NCBI RefSeq assembly: GCF_019145495.1
Contig: NZ_JAHSTU010000009.1
Coordinates: forward strand, 62,001 to 126,000
DNA from: Pseudomonas azerbaijanoccidentalis
Lineage (GTDB): Bacteria; Pseudomonadota; Gammaproteobacteria; Pseudomonadales; Pseudomonadaceae
Direction of reading: 5' to 3'
DNA length: 64,000 nt
This document shows, one piece after another, positions 57,279 through 64,000 of this stretch; position 1 is the stretch's first letter, and every line of letters starts with the position of its first letter. The position numbers and the translations under genes are program-made. The notes below the pieces were generated by a model. It was not told where the DNA came from. It did no database searches and saw only the letters and a program-made list of their open reading frames with translations.

Positions 57279-57306
57279 AAAAAAGTTGACTCCGCGGACC
57301 TTTTTT
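57279..57306. other. Symmetric A6/T6 element between cspD and clpS
   Basis: AAAAAAG (57279-57285) and CTTTTTT (57300-57306) flank a centre with the palindrome TCCGCGGA (57291-57298). It may be a bidirectional terminator-like hairpin or a promoter-region operator for the divergent pair. Confidence 0.3.
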
Positions 57307-57434
57307 ACCCACTGTGGGCTCTATTGGTTGTAACACCGTTTTGCCGATAGTCAAGCTGACCCGGCAGTCGGAGTTGAAAACGCTGATAGCCGCCCCCACC
57401 ACTGTATTTGAACAACTGACGAACCTTTCTTTCC

Positions 57435-57797
57435 ATGCATGCAATCAGCCAGATTCGACTAACATTCAATCAGGATCGCCCTGATTTACACGACGACGAT
57501 TCCGCAGGCATTGCTGTTCAGGAGGCTAAGCCTGCTTTACAGGCGCCGCCGATGTACAAGGTGGTTTTGTTCAACGATGACTACACACCGATGGATTTCG
57601 TCGTCGAAGTGCTCGAGGTGTTTTTTAACCTGAATCGCGAGCTGGCGACCAAGGTCATGCTGGCCGTCCATACAGAAGGACGGGCAGTATGTGGAGTGTT
57701 TACCCGCGACATCGCCGAGACGAAGGCCATGCAGGTCAACCAGTACGCCAGGGAAAGCCAGCATCCGCTACTCTGTGAAATCGAGAAGGACGGTTAA
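57435..57797 (+). CDS. clpS: ATP-dependent Clp protease adaptor ClpS
   Basis: A 120-residue adaptor that delivers N-degron substrates to ClpA. The N-terminal about 35 residues are flexible; the core begins at PPMYKVVLFNDDYTPMDFVVEVLEVFF (about 38-64), containing the N-D-D-Y-T-P-M motif that forms the N-degron pocket, and HTEGRAVCGVFTRDIAETKAMQV (about 77-99), which contacts ClpA. clpA begins 30 bp downstream. Confidence 0.97.
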   Translation: MHAISQIRLTFNQDRPDLHDDDSAGIAVQEAKPALQAPPMYKVVLFNDDYTPMDFVVEVLEVFFNLNRELATKVMLAVHTEGRAVCGVFTRDIAETKAMQVNQYARESQHPLLCEIEKDG

Positions 57798-57827
57798 TCG
57801 CCGACCACTTGGGTATGAGGTGAAGCT

Positions 57828-60098
57828 ATGTTAAACCGCGAGCTCGAAGTCACCCTCAATCTTGCCTTCAAGGAGGCTCGTTCGAAGCGTCATGAATTCA
57901 TGACCGTCGAACACCTTCTGCTGGCCCTATTGGACAATGAGGCTGCCGCCACTGTTTTACGTGCGTGCGGCGCAAACCTCGACAAACTCAAGCACGACCT
58001 GCAGGAGTTCATCGACTCCACCACGCCATTGATCCCCGTGCATGACGAGGATCGTGAAACCCAGCCAACCCTGGGTTTCCAGCGTGTACTGCAACGTGCT
58101 GTGTTTCACGTACAGAGCTCGGGCAAACGCGAAGTGACTGGCGCCAACGTGCTGGTCGCGATCTTCAGTGAGCAAGAGAGTCAGGCAGTGTTCCTGCTGA
58201 AACAGCAGAGCGTTGCCCGCATTGATGTCGTCAATTACATCGCCCACGGTATTTCCAAGGTGCCGGGGCATGGCGATCACTCTGAAGGTGAGCAAGATAT
58301 GCAGGACGAGGAGGGCGGTGAGTCTTCATCTTCAGGCAATCCCCTGGATGCTTATGCCAGCAACCTCAACGAACTCGCGCGCCAGGGTCGTATCGATCCG
58401 TTGGTAGGTCGTGAGATGGAAGTCGAGCGCGTTGCGCAGATCCTGGCGCGCCGTCGCAAAAACAATCCGCTGCTGGTGGGTGAAGCGGGCGTGGGTAAAA
58501 CCGCGATTGCCGAAGGCCTGGCCAAGCGCATTGTCGACAACCAGGTGCCCGACCTGCTGGCCAACAGCGTGGTTTACTCCCTTGATCTTGGTGCGTTGCT
58601 GGCCGGGACCAAATACCGCGGTGATTTCGAGAAGCGCTTCAAGGCGTTGCTCAATGAGCTGAAAAAACGTCCGCAGGCGATCCTGTTCATCGACGAGATC
58701 CACACCATCATCGGTGCGGGTGCCGCGTCCGGTGGCGTCATGGATGCCTCGAACCTGCTCAAGCCGCTGCTGTCGTCCGGTGATATCCGTTGCATCGGCT
58801 CGACCACCTTCCAGGAATTCCGCGGGATCTTCGAGAAGGACCGTGCCTTGGCCCGGCGTTTCCAGAAGGTCGATGTGTCGGAACCATCGGTGGAAGACAC
58901 CATCGGCATTCTGCGCGGTCTGAAGGGGCGTTTCGAGTCCCATCACAACATCGAATACAGCGATGAAGCCCTGCGTGCGGCTGCCGAACTGGCCTCGCGC
59001 TACATCAATGACCGTCATATGCCGGACAAGGCCATCGACGTCATCGACGAGGCGGGTGCCTACCAGCGTCTGCAACCGGTCGAGAAGCGTGTGAAGCGCA
59101 TCGAAGTGCCGCAAGTGGAAGACATCGTCGCGAAAATCGCGCGGATTCCGCCAAAGCACGTCACCAGTTCCGACAAAGAGCTGCTGCGTAACCTTGAGCG
59201 TGACCTGAAGCTGACAGTGTTTGGTCAGGACGCGGCGATCGACTCGCTGGCGACTGCGATCAAGTTGTCTCGCGCCGGCCTCAAGTCGCCTGACAAACCC
59301 GTTGGTTCGTTCCTGTTCGCCGGGCCGACCGGTGTCGGTAAAACCGAAGCGGCGCGTCAATTGGCCAAGGCTTTGGGGGTCGAGCTGATTCGATTCGACA
59401 TGTCCGAGTACATGGAACGCCACACCGTATCGCGTCTGATCGGTGCGCCTCCGGGCTATGTCGGGTTCGATCAGGGCGGTCTGCTGACTGAAGCCATCAC
59501 CAAACAGCCACACTGCGTGCTGTTGCTCGATGAAATCGAGAAGGCGCATCCGGAAGTCTTCAACCTGCTGTTGCAGGTGATGGACCACGGTACGCTGACC
59601 GATAACAACGGGCGCAAAGCGGACTTCCGTAACGTGATCGTCATCATGACGACCAACGCCGGTGCCGAAACCGCAGCGCGTGCGTCGATCGGTTTCACCC
59701 ATCAGGACCACTCGTCCGATGCGATGGAAGTGATCAAGAAGAGCTTCACGCCGGAGTTCCGCAACCGTCTGGACACCATTATCCAGTTTGGTCGCCTCAG
59801 CCATGAGGTCATCAAAAGCGTGGTGGACAAGTTCCTTACCGAACTTCAGGCGCAGCTGGAAGACAAGCGTGTATTGCTGGAAGTCACCGATGCTGCCCGC
59901 AGTTGGCTGGCAGCCGGTGGTTACGACTCGGCAATGGGCGCTCGACCAATGGCTCGCCTGATCCAGGACAAGATCAAGCGTCCACTGGCGGAGGAGATTC
60001 TCTTTGGCGAACTGGCCGAACATGGCGGTGTGGTGCACATCGACATCAAGGACGGCGAGCTGACCTTCGAGTTCGAGACCACGGCTGAAATGGCCTGA
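57828..60098 (+). CDS. clpA: ATP-dependent Clp protease ATP-binding subunit ClpA
   Basis: A 756-residue AAA+ unfoldase of the ClpAP protease. An N domain (about 1-145) binds ClpS. D1 has Walker A GEAGVGKT (about 218) and Walker B ILFIDEIHTI; D2 has Walker A GPTGVGKT (about 503) and Walker B VLLLDEIEKAHPEVF. The IGF-type loop that docks to ClpP (here SIGFTHQD, about 620-627) is present. It is co-transcribed with clpS and followed by a terminator. Confidence 0.97.
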   Translation: MLNRELEVTLNLAFKEARSKRHEFMTVEHLLLALLDNEAAATVLRACGANLDKLKHDLQEFIDSTTPLIPVHDEDRETQPTLGFQRVLQRAVFHVQSSGKREVTGANVLVAIFSEQESQAVFLLKQQSVARIDVVNYIAHGISKVPGHGDHSEGEQDMQDEEGGESSSSGNPLDAYASNLNELARQGRIDPLVGREMEVERVAQILARRRKNNPLLVGEAGVGKTAIAEGLAKRIVDNQVPDLLANSVVYSLDLGALLAGTKYRGDFEKRFKALLNELKKRPQAILFIDEIHTIIGAGAASGGVMDASNLLKPLLSSGDIRCIGSTTFQEFRGIFEKDRALARRFQKVDVSEPSVEDTIGILRGLKGRFESHHNIEYSDEALRAAAELASRYINDRHMPDKAIDVIDEAGAYQRLQPVEKRVKRIEVPQVEDIVAKIARIPPKHVTSSDKELLRNLERDLKLTVFGQDAAIDSLATAIKLSRAGLKSPDKPVGSFLFAGPTGVGKTEAARQLAKALGVELIRFDMSEYMERHTVSRLIGAPPGYVGFDQGGLLTEAITKQPHCVLLLDEIEKAHPEVFNLLLQVMDHGTLTDNNGRKADFRNVIVIMTTNAGAETAARASIGFTHQDHSSDAMEVIKKSFTPEFRNRLDTIIQFGRLSHEVIKSVVDKFLTELQAQLEDKRVLLEVTDAARSWLAAGGYDSAMGARPMARLIQDKIKRPLAEEILFGELAEHGGVVHIDIKDGELTFEFETTAEMA

Positions 60099-60116
60099 CG
60101 TTAAACCGCAACAAAA

Positions 60117-60144
60117 CAAAAGGGCGCCGATTGGCGCCTTTTTG
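60117..60144 (+). terminator. Intrinsic terminator of clpS-clpA
   Basis: GGCGCC-GATT-GGCGCC stem with A-run before and TTTTT after, 19 bp past the clpA stop. Confidence 0.85.
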
Positions 60145-60166
60145 CTGTCTGTCATATTCATCGGTG

Positions 60167-60252
60167 CCCTGTAGGAGATGCCGAAGGCTGTGATCTTTTG
60201 ATTTTGTTTTTTAAGATCAAAAGATCGCAGCCTGCGGCAGCTCCTGCAGGGA
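60167..60252. repeat. REP pair with diverged arms
   Basis: Left unit CTGTAGGAGATGCCGAAGGC then TGTGATC carries two changes from its family; right unit GATCGCAGCCTGCGGCAGCT then CCTGCAGG carries one. It lies between the convergent clpA and infA genes. Confidence 0.8.
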
Positions 60253-60275
60253 TGTTCTTAAAATCGCAGGCAAAC

Positions 60276-60301
60276 AAAAACGCCCGGCATCAGCCGGGCG
60301 T
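60276..60301 (-). terminator. Intrinsic terminator of infA
   Basis: ACGCCCGGC (60280-60288) pairs with GCCGGGCGT (60293-60301), loop ATCA, with TTTTT on the minus strand. It lies 15 bp beyond the infA stop. Confidence 0.88.
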
Positions 60302-60316
60302 CTTGTATTGACTTGA

Positions 60317-60535
60317 TTAGCGAGCGCGGTAAGTGATGCGCCCTTTGCTCAAGTCATAGGGCGTCAGCTCGACGCGCACTTTGTCACCGGTAAGAATACG
60401 GATGTAGTTCTTGCGCATCTTGCCGGAAATATGCGCGGTTACGACGTGCCCATTTTCCAACTCCACACGAAACATGGTGTTGGGCAGGGTGTCGACGACA
60501 GTGCCTTCCATTTCGAAGCTGTCTTCTTTCGACAT
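60317..60535 (-). CDS. infA: Translation initiation factor IF-1
   Basis: A 72-residue S1/OB-fold protein binding the ribosomal A site during initiation. The sequence opens [20 protein letters not shown] and contains [19 protein letters not shown] (about 35-53), all typical. The ATG at 60535 gives the invariant N-terminus. Next to clpA and bpt, as in other Pseudomonas. Confidence 0.98.
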
Positions 60536-60646
60536 GCAGTAAAGCCCTCGGTGTCCAGTGAATGGCCCGGTGCAACTGCGCCAGGCAAAAGCGGCGTGCA
60601 TTGTGCCCGAAAAGTGGGGTTCAAGCCAAGGGGTTTAGGGAGTGCT

Positions 60647-61354
60647 CTAGTTCAGAACGACCCAGCGCTGGTTAACCAGCAGCTCAATGGGGCGATATTG
60701 AGTCTTGTAGCTCATTTTTTTGCAGTTTTTGATCCAGTAGCCCAGGTAGACCGCGTCCAGCCCCAGCCGCTGGGCTTCGGCGATTTGCCAGAGAATCGCG
60801 TAACGCCCCAGGCTGCGGCGTTCTTCGGCAGGTTCGTAGAAGGTATAGACCGCCGACAGGCCGTTGGGCAGCAAGTCGGTGACGGCGATTGCCAGCAACC
60901 GTCCGTCGAGACGAAATTCGTAGAAGCGTGAAAACGGCAGATCACGCACCAGGAAAGTCGAAAACTGATCGCGGCTGGGCGGGTACATATCGCCATCGGC
61001 ATGCCGTTCTTCGATGTAGCGCTGATAGAGGTCGAAATACTCCTCACTGAAACCCGGTTTGGCCGGACGTACCTGCAAATCGGCATTGCGTTTGAAAATG
61101 CGCTTCTGCTGACGGTTGGGTGCGAATTGCCCTACAGGGATGCGCGCGGGAACGCACGCATTGCAGTTCTGGCAATGGGGCCGATAGAGGTGATCGCCGC
61201 TGCGACGAAAGCCCATTTCAGACAGGTCTGCATAGACATGCACATCCATGGGCTGGCTAGGGTCGAGGAACAGGGTGGTGGCCTGCTCCTCTGGCAGATA
61301 GCTGCAAGAGTGGGGCTGAGTGGCATAGAACTTCAAACGCGCCAACTCGGTCAT
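60647..61354 (-). CDS. bpt: Aspartate/glutamate leucyltransferase (arginyltransferase family)
   Basis: A 235-residue ATE1-like transferase. The N-terminal Cys region (HSCSYLPEEQATTLFLDP and HCQNCNACVPARIPV) and the core RDQFSTFLVRDLPFSRFYEFRLDGRLLAIAVTDLLPNGLSAVYTFYEP define the family. Bpt enzymes add Leu from Leu-tRNA to proteins with N-terminal Asp or Glu, making ClpS substrates. The ATG at 61354 lies 7 bp after GAGGG; a TTG two codons earlier is less likely. It precedes infA by 111 bp and follows aat by 57 bp. Confidence 0.93.
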   Translation of the reverse strand: MTELARLKFYATQPHSCSYLPEEQATTLFLDPSQPMDVHVYADLSEMGFRRSGDHLYRPHCQNCNACVPARIPVGQFAPNRQQKRIFKRNADLQVRPAKPGFSEEYFDLYQRYIEERHADGDMYPPSRDQFSTFLVRDLPFSRFYEFRLDGRLLAIAVTDLLPNGLSAVYTFYEPAEERRSLGRYAILWQIAEAQRLGLDAVYLGYWIKNCKKMSYKTQYRPIELLVNQRWVVLN

Positions 61355-61411
61355 GATCAACCCTCGGGATAATGCTTTCGATTAAGTGTAAGCCACGCGC
61401 GCAAAAGTCGC

Positions 61412-62092
61412 TCAGCAAACCCAGGTTGCGCGGCTGGGTTGATCCAGATATTGCGACAGATAACCGGCAAACGCGCTGCGCGGAATCGCTCGCGCACCGA
61501 GGCTGTGCAGATGGTCGGTAGGCATCTGACAGTCGATCAGGACAAAACCCGAGTCTTTCAGGTGTCGCACCAACGTGGCAAAACCATATTTGGAGGCGTT
61601 GTCGGCGCGGCTGAACATTGATTCACCGAAAAACATCTGCCCCATCGCCAGGCCATACAGACCTCCCACCAGTTGACCCTGGTCCCAGACTTCCACCGAA
61701 TGGGCGAAACCGCGGCGATGCAATTCAATGTAAGCGTTCTGCATCGCCTCAGTGATCCAGGTGCCATCGGCATAGTCGCGAGGGGCGGCGCAGGCGCTGA
61801 TCACGGCGGCGAAATCCTGGTCGAACGTTACCTGATAGCGCTGCTGGCGCAGCAGTTTGTTGAGGCTGCGGGAGACGTGCAGTTCGTCGGGAAACAACAC
61901 CGTGCGTGGATCGGGCGACCACCAGAGGATCGGCTGGCCCTCTGAAAACCATGGAAAGCAGCCGTGGCGATACGCCTGGATCAGCCGATCGGCGGACAAA
62001 TCGCCACCTGCCGCCAGCAAGCCGTTGGGGTCGCGCATGGCTTTTTCCAGCGGCGGGAAAGTCAGGGTGTTGCGTTGTAACCAAGTCAGCAT
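61412..62092 (-). CDS. aat: Leucyl/phenylalanyl-tRNA-protein transferase
   Basis: A 226-residue transferase adding Leu or Phe to proteins with N-terminal Lys or Arg. Conserved blocks are AYRHGCFPWFSEGQPILWWSPDPR (about 39-62), GTWITEAMQNAYIELHRRGFAHSVEVW (about 115-141), GGLYGLAMGQMFFGESMFSRADNASKYGFATL (about 147-178) and IDCQMPTDHLHSLGA. It produces N-degrons read by ClpS. Adjacent to bpt on the same strand. Confidence 0.96.
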   Translation of the reverse strand: MLTWLQRNTLTFPPLEKAMRDPNGLLAAGGDLSADRLIQAYRHGCFPWFSEGQPILWWSPDPRTVLFPDELHVSRSLNKLLRQQRYQVTFDQDFAAVISACAAPRDYADGTWITEAMQNAYIELHRRGFAHSVEVWDQGQLVGGLYGLAMGQMFFGESMFSRADNASKYGFATLVRHLKDSGFVLIDCQMPTDHLHSLGARAIPRSAFAGYLSQYLDQPSRATWVC

Positions 62093-62155
62093 GGCGTTCG
62101 GGCTTGCAGAAGGGGAGGGCGGTGGCGGGCCATGGGCCCGCCGTGAAGTGTGCCG

Positions 62156-63115
62156 TTAAACAACGGGAATGTCGTCGAGGTATTTTTCTGCATCGAGCGC
62201 CGCCATGCAGCCGGCACCCGCCGAAGTCACGGCTTGGCGATAGACGTGATCGGCAACGTCGCCGGCGGCAAACACGCCCGCAATGCCGGTAGCGGTGGCA
62301 TCGCCCTCGCTGCCGCCCTTGACCAGCAGATACCCGTCGCGCATTTCCAGTTGGCCGGCGAACAGGTCGGTATTGGGTTTGTGGCCAATGGCGATGAACA
62401 CCCCGGCCACCGGCAGTTCCGTGAGCTCGCCGGTATGGCTGTCACGCAGGCGGGCGCCGGTCACGCCACTCGCATCGCCCAACACTTCATCCAGATTCTG
62501 GTTCCAGTGCAGGCGAATATTGCCGTTGGCGGCTTTTTCGAAGAGTTTGTCCTGGAGGATTTTCTCGGATCGCAACTTGTCGCGCCGATGAATCAAATGA
62601 ACTTCCTTGGCGATGTTCGACAAATACAGCGCCTCTTCAACCGCTGTATTGCCGCCGCCAATGACGGCGACCACTTGCTTGCGATAAAAAAACCCATCGC
62701 ACGTCGCACAAGCGGAAACGCCTTTGCCGGCAAACGTTTCTTCCGACGGCAGCCCCAGGTATTGCGCGGACGCGCCAGTGGCAATAATGAGTGCGTCGCA
62801 AGTGTAAGTGCCACTGTCGCCAGTCAGCTCGAACGGGCGCTGTTGCAACTTGGCTGTATGGATGTGGTCGTAAACGATCTCTGTGGCAAAGCGCTCGGCG
62901 TGTTTTTGCATGCGTTCCATCAACACCGGGCCGGTGAGGCCTTCGACATCGCCGGGCCAGTTATCGACTTCGACGGTGGTGGTGAGCTGGCCACCTGCCT
63001 GTATGCCGGTAATGACAACGGGTTTGAGGTTGGCGCGGGCGGCATAGACGGCTGCGCTGTAACCGGCGGGACCGGAACCCAGAATGATCAGGCGGTGATG
63101 CTTCGCTTCGCTCAT
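62156..63115 (-). CDS. trxB: Thioredoxin reductase
   Basis: A 319-residue FAD/NADPH enzyme reducing thioredoxin. FAD-binding GSGPAGYSAAVYAARA (about 13-28), redox-active CATC in SACATCDGFFYRK (about 135-147), NADPH-binding VIGGGNTAVEEALYL (about 153-167) and the C-terminal FAD contact GVFAAGDVADHVYRQAVTSAGAG (about 279-301) are all present. It is divergent from ftsK, as in other Pseudomonas. Confidence 0.97.
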   Translation of the reverse strand: MSEAKHHRLIILGSGPAGYSAAVYAARANLKPVVITGIQAGGQLTTTVEVDNWPGDVEGLTGPVLMERMQKHAERFATEIVYDHIHTAKLQQRPFELTGDSGTYTCDALIIATGASAQYLGLPSEETFAGKGVSACATCDGFFYRKQVVAVIGGGNTAVEEALYLSNIAKEVHLIHRRDKLRSEKILQDKLFEKAANGNIRLHWNQNLDEVLGDASGVTGARLRDSHTGELTELPVAGVFIAIGHKPNTDLFAGQLEMRDGYLLVKGGSEGDATATGIAGVFAAGDVADHVYRQAVTSAGAGCMAALDAEKYLDDIPVV

Positions 63116-63216
63116 AAAAACACCTCATAAGCCTTTGTCACAAAAGAGAATGCATGCTCAAATTGAGTCGCATGTAATGTGCCGTTGACTATGCTACACC
63201 CAAGAATCACAAGCAT

Positions 63217-63246
63217 GGCATCGGGCGTACAAACCCGTACAATGCC
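63217..63246. promoter_or_regulatory. Nested repeats in the trxB-ftsK gap
   Basis: CGTACAA occurs twice (63226-63232, 63236-63242), 10 bp apart, nested within an inverted pair GGCAT (63217-63221) / ATGCC (63242-63246). The one-turn spacing suggests a protein-binding site for the divergent trxB/ftsK region. No LexA-type box was seen. The rest of this 308-bp gap holds only the hairpin at 63352. Confidence 0.3.
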
Positions 63247-63351
63247 TTGCTGTAACAGCGTTTGTAACAAAATAAGCATTGCGCTTCGTGTTTATAAAAA
63301 CCGGGGCGCAGTGTTAAAAGTAGTCTCAGTTATGGCTGTCAACTTTTTTAC

Positions 63352-63374
63352 CTGCCTGGATTGGGCAGTTTTTT
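63352..63374 (+). terminator. Terminator-like hairpin in the ftsK leader
   Basis: CTGCC (63352-63356) pairs with GGCAG (63364-63368), followed by six T (63369-63374). It ends 49 bp before the ftsK start. It may act as an attenuator of ftsK or stop an upstream short transcript. The 5-bp stem is short. Confidence 0.4.
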
Positions 63375-63423
63375 ATAGTCATTCAACAGATGGACGCGCC
63401 CATGGCGCAGGAAAAGTAGCGTT

Positions 63424-64000
63424 TTGAAGAAATCCACCGAAGCACCCAAAACAGTCGTGCCGCTCTGGCGTCAGCAATTGCACTACCGCCTCAAGGAAGG
63501 TGCATTGATCGCCATTGGCGCGTTGTGCCTGTTTCTGATGATGGCCTTGCTGACCTACGGCAAGGACGATCCGGGCTGGAGCCATAACAGCAAGATCGAC
63601 GATGTGCAGAACTTCGGCGGCCCCGCGGGCTCCTACAGCGCCGATATCCTGTTCATGGTGCTCGGTTACTTCGCCTATATCTTCCCGATGTTGCTGGCGA
63701 TCAAGGCTTATCAGATCTTCCGTCAGCGTCACGAGCCGTGGCAGTGGAGCGGTTGGCTGTTCTCCTGGCGTCTGATCGGGTTGGTGTTCCTGGTGTTGTC
63801 CGGCGCTGCGCTGGCGCATATCCATTTCCATGCCGCGACCGGTCTGCCGGCCGGCGCGGGTGGTGCGCTGGGCGAAAGTCTCGGAGACCTGGCGAAAAAC
63901 GCATTGAACATCCAGGGCAGCACGCTGCTGTTCATCGCCCTGTTCCTGTTCGGCCTGACCGTGTTCACCGACTTGTCGTGGTTCAAGGTGATGGACGTCA
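63424..64000 (+). CDS. ftsK: DNA translocase FtsK, N-terminal part (cut by window end)
   Basis: The first 192 codons of a larger gene. A basic N-terminus (MKKSTEAPKTVVPLWRQQLH) precedes membrane helices at about 28-47 (GALIAIGALCLFLMMALLTY), 75-95, 110-135 and 165-190, matching the four-helix N-terminal membrane domain that anchors FtsK at the division septum. The motor domain lies beyond the window. The start is a TTG at 63424, read as Met; no ATG fits the family N-terminus, so the rare start may limit expression. Confidence 0.88.
   Translation, partial: MKKSTEAPKTVVPLWRQQLHYRLKEGALIAIGALCLFLMMALLTYGKDDPGWSHNSKIDDVQNFGGPAGSYSADILFMVLGYFAYIFPMLLAIKAYQIFRQRHEPWQWSGWLFSWRLIGLVFLVLSGAALAHIHFHAATGLPAGAGGALGESLGDLAKNALNIQGSTLLFIALFLFGLTVFTDLSWFKVMDV

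Noticed and set aside
63116..63423. LexA (SOS) box before ftsK, as in E. coli
   Set aside because: No CTG-N10-CAG match was found; CTGTAACAG is too short.

Overview
The window is a GC-rich chromosomal segment of a Pseudomonas from the fluorescens group. The evidence is protein content and gene order: a 13-gene nuo operon with fused nuoCD, divergent idh/icd, cspD-clpS-clpA-infA-bpt-aat-trxB-ftsK, nudJ-mnmA-hflD-purB, and many short REP palindromes of Pseudomonas type. No phage, transposase, CRISPR array, tRNA or rRNA was found. It is mostly core genome, and most of the unusual signal is in regulatory DNA.

Layout. 1-3.9 kb: the start of a LysR regulator divergent from an acyl-CoA dehydrogenase, a PstS-OmpA hybrid protein and xthA. 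4-10.1 kb: a GNAT acetyltransferase and the outer-membrane assembly pair tamA-tamB. 10.1-10.9 kb: a non-coding, REP-rich and possibly mobile stretch. 10.9-15.8 kb: a MarR-controlled tripartite efflux operon. 15.9-20.5 kb: lpxH, ppiB, glnS, cysS. 20.6-28.8 kb: a sigma-54 activator divergent from a six-gene ABC transporter resembling the rhizobial glycerol system GlpSTPQUV. 29-44 kb: respiratory complex I (nuoA-N, minus strand). 44.5-47.7 kb: aceA, an orphan secretin-N-domain protein and a GNAT enzyme. 47.7-52.7 kb: ribosomal oxygenase, purB, hflD, mnmA and a NUDIX hydrolase. 52.9-56.9 kb: monomeric idh and dimeric icd, divergent. 56.9-64 kb: cspD, clpS, clpA, infA, bpt, aat, trxB and the start of ftsK.

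How the genes fit together. The isocitrate node (aceA, idh, icd) lies close to complex I. Nearly the whole bacterial N-degron route (Bpt and Aat tagging, ClpS recognition, ClpA unfolding) sits within 5 kb. The ABC operon is preceded by a complete sigma-54 control region: activator repeats, an IHF site and a -24/-12 promoter. Its two ATPases carry complementary defects, which predicts a single competent ATP site. The efflux operon has twin identical 12-bp palindromes, one filling the spacer of the promoter. aceA has a strong distal palindrome and a predicted leader of about 370 nt.

Limits. Family assignments come from motif recognition without database searches. Promoters, operators and terminators were read by eye and have not been tested.
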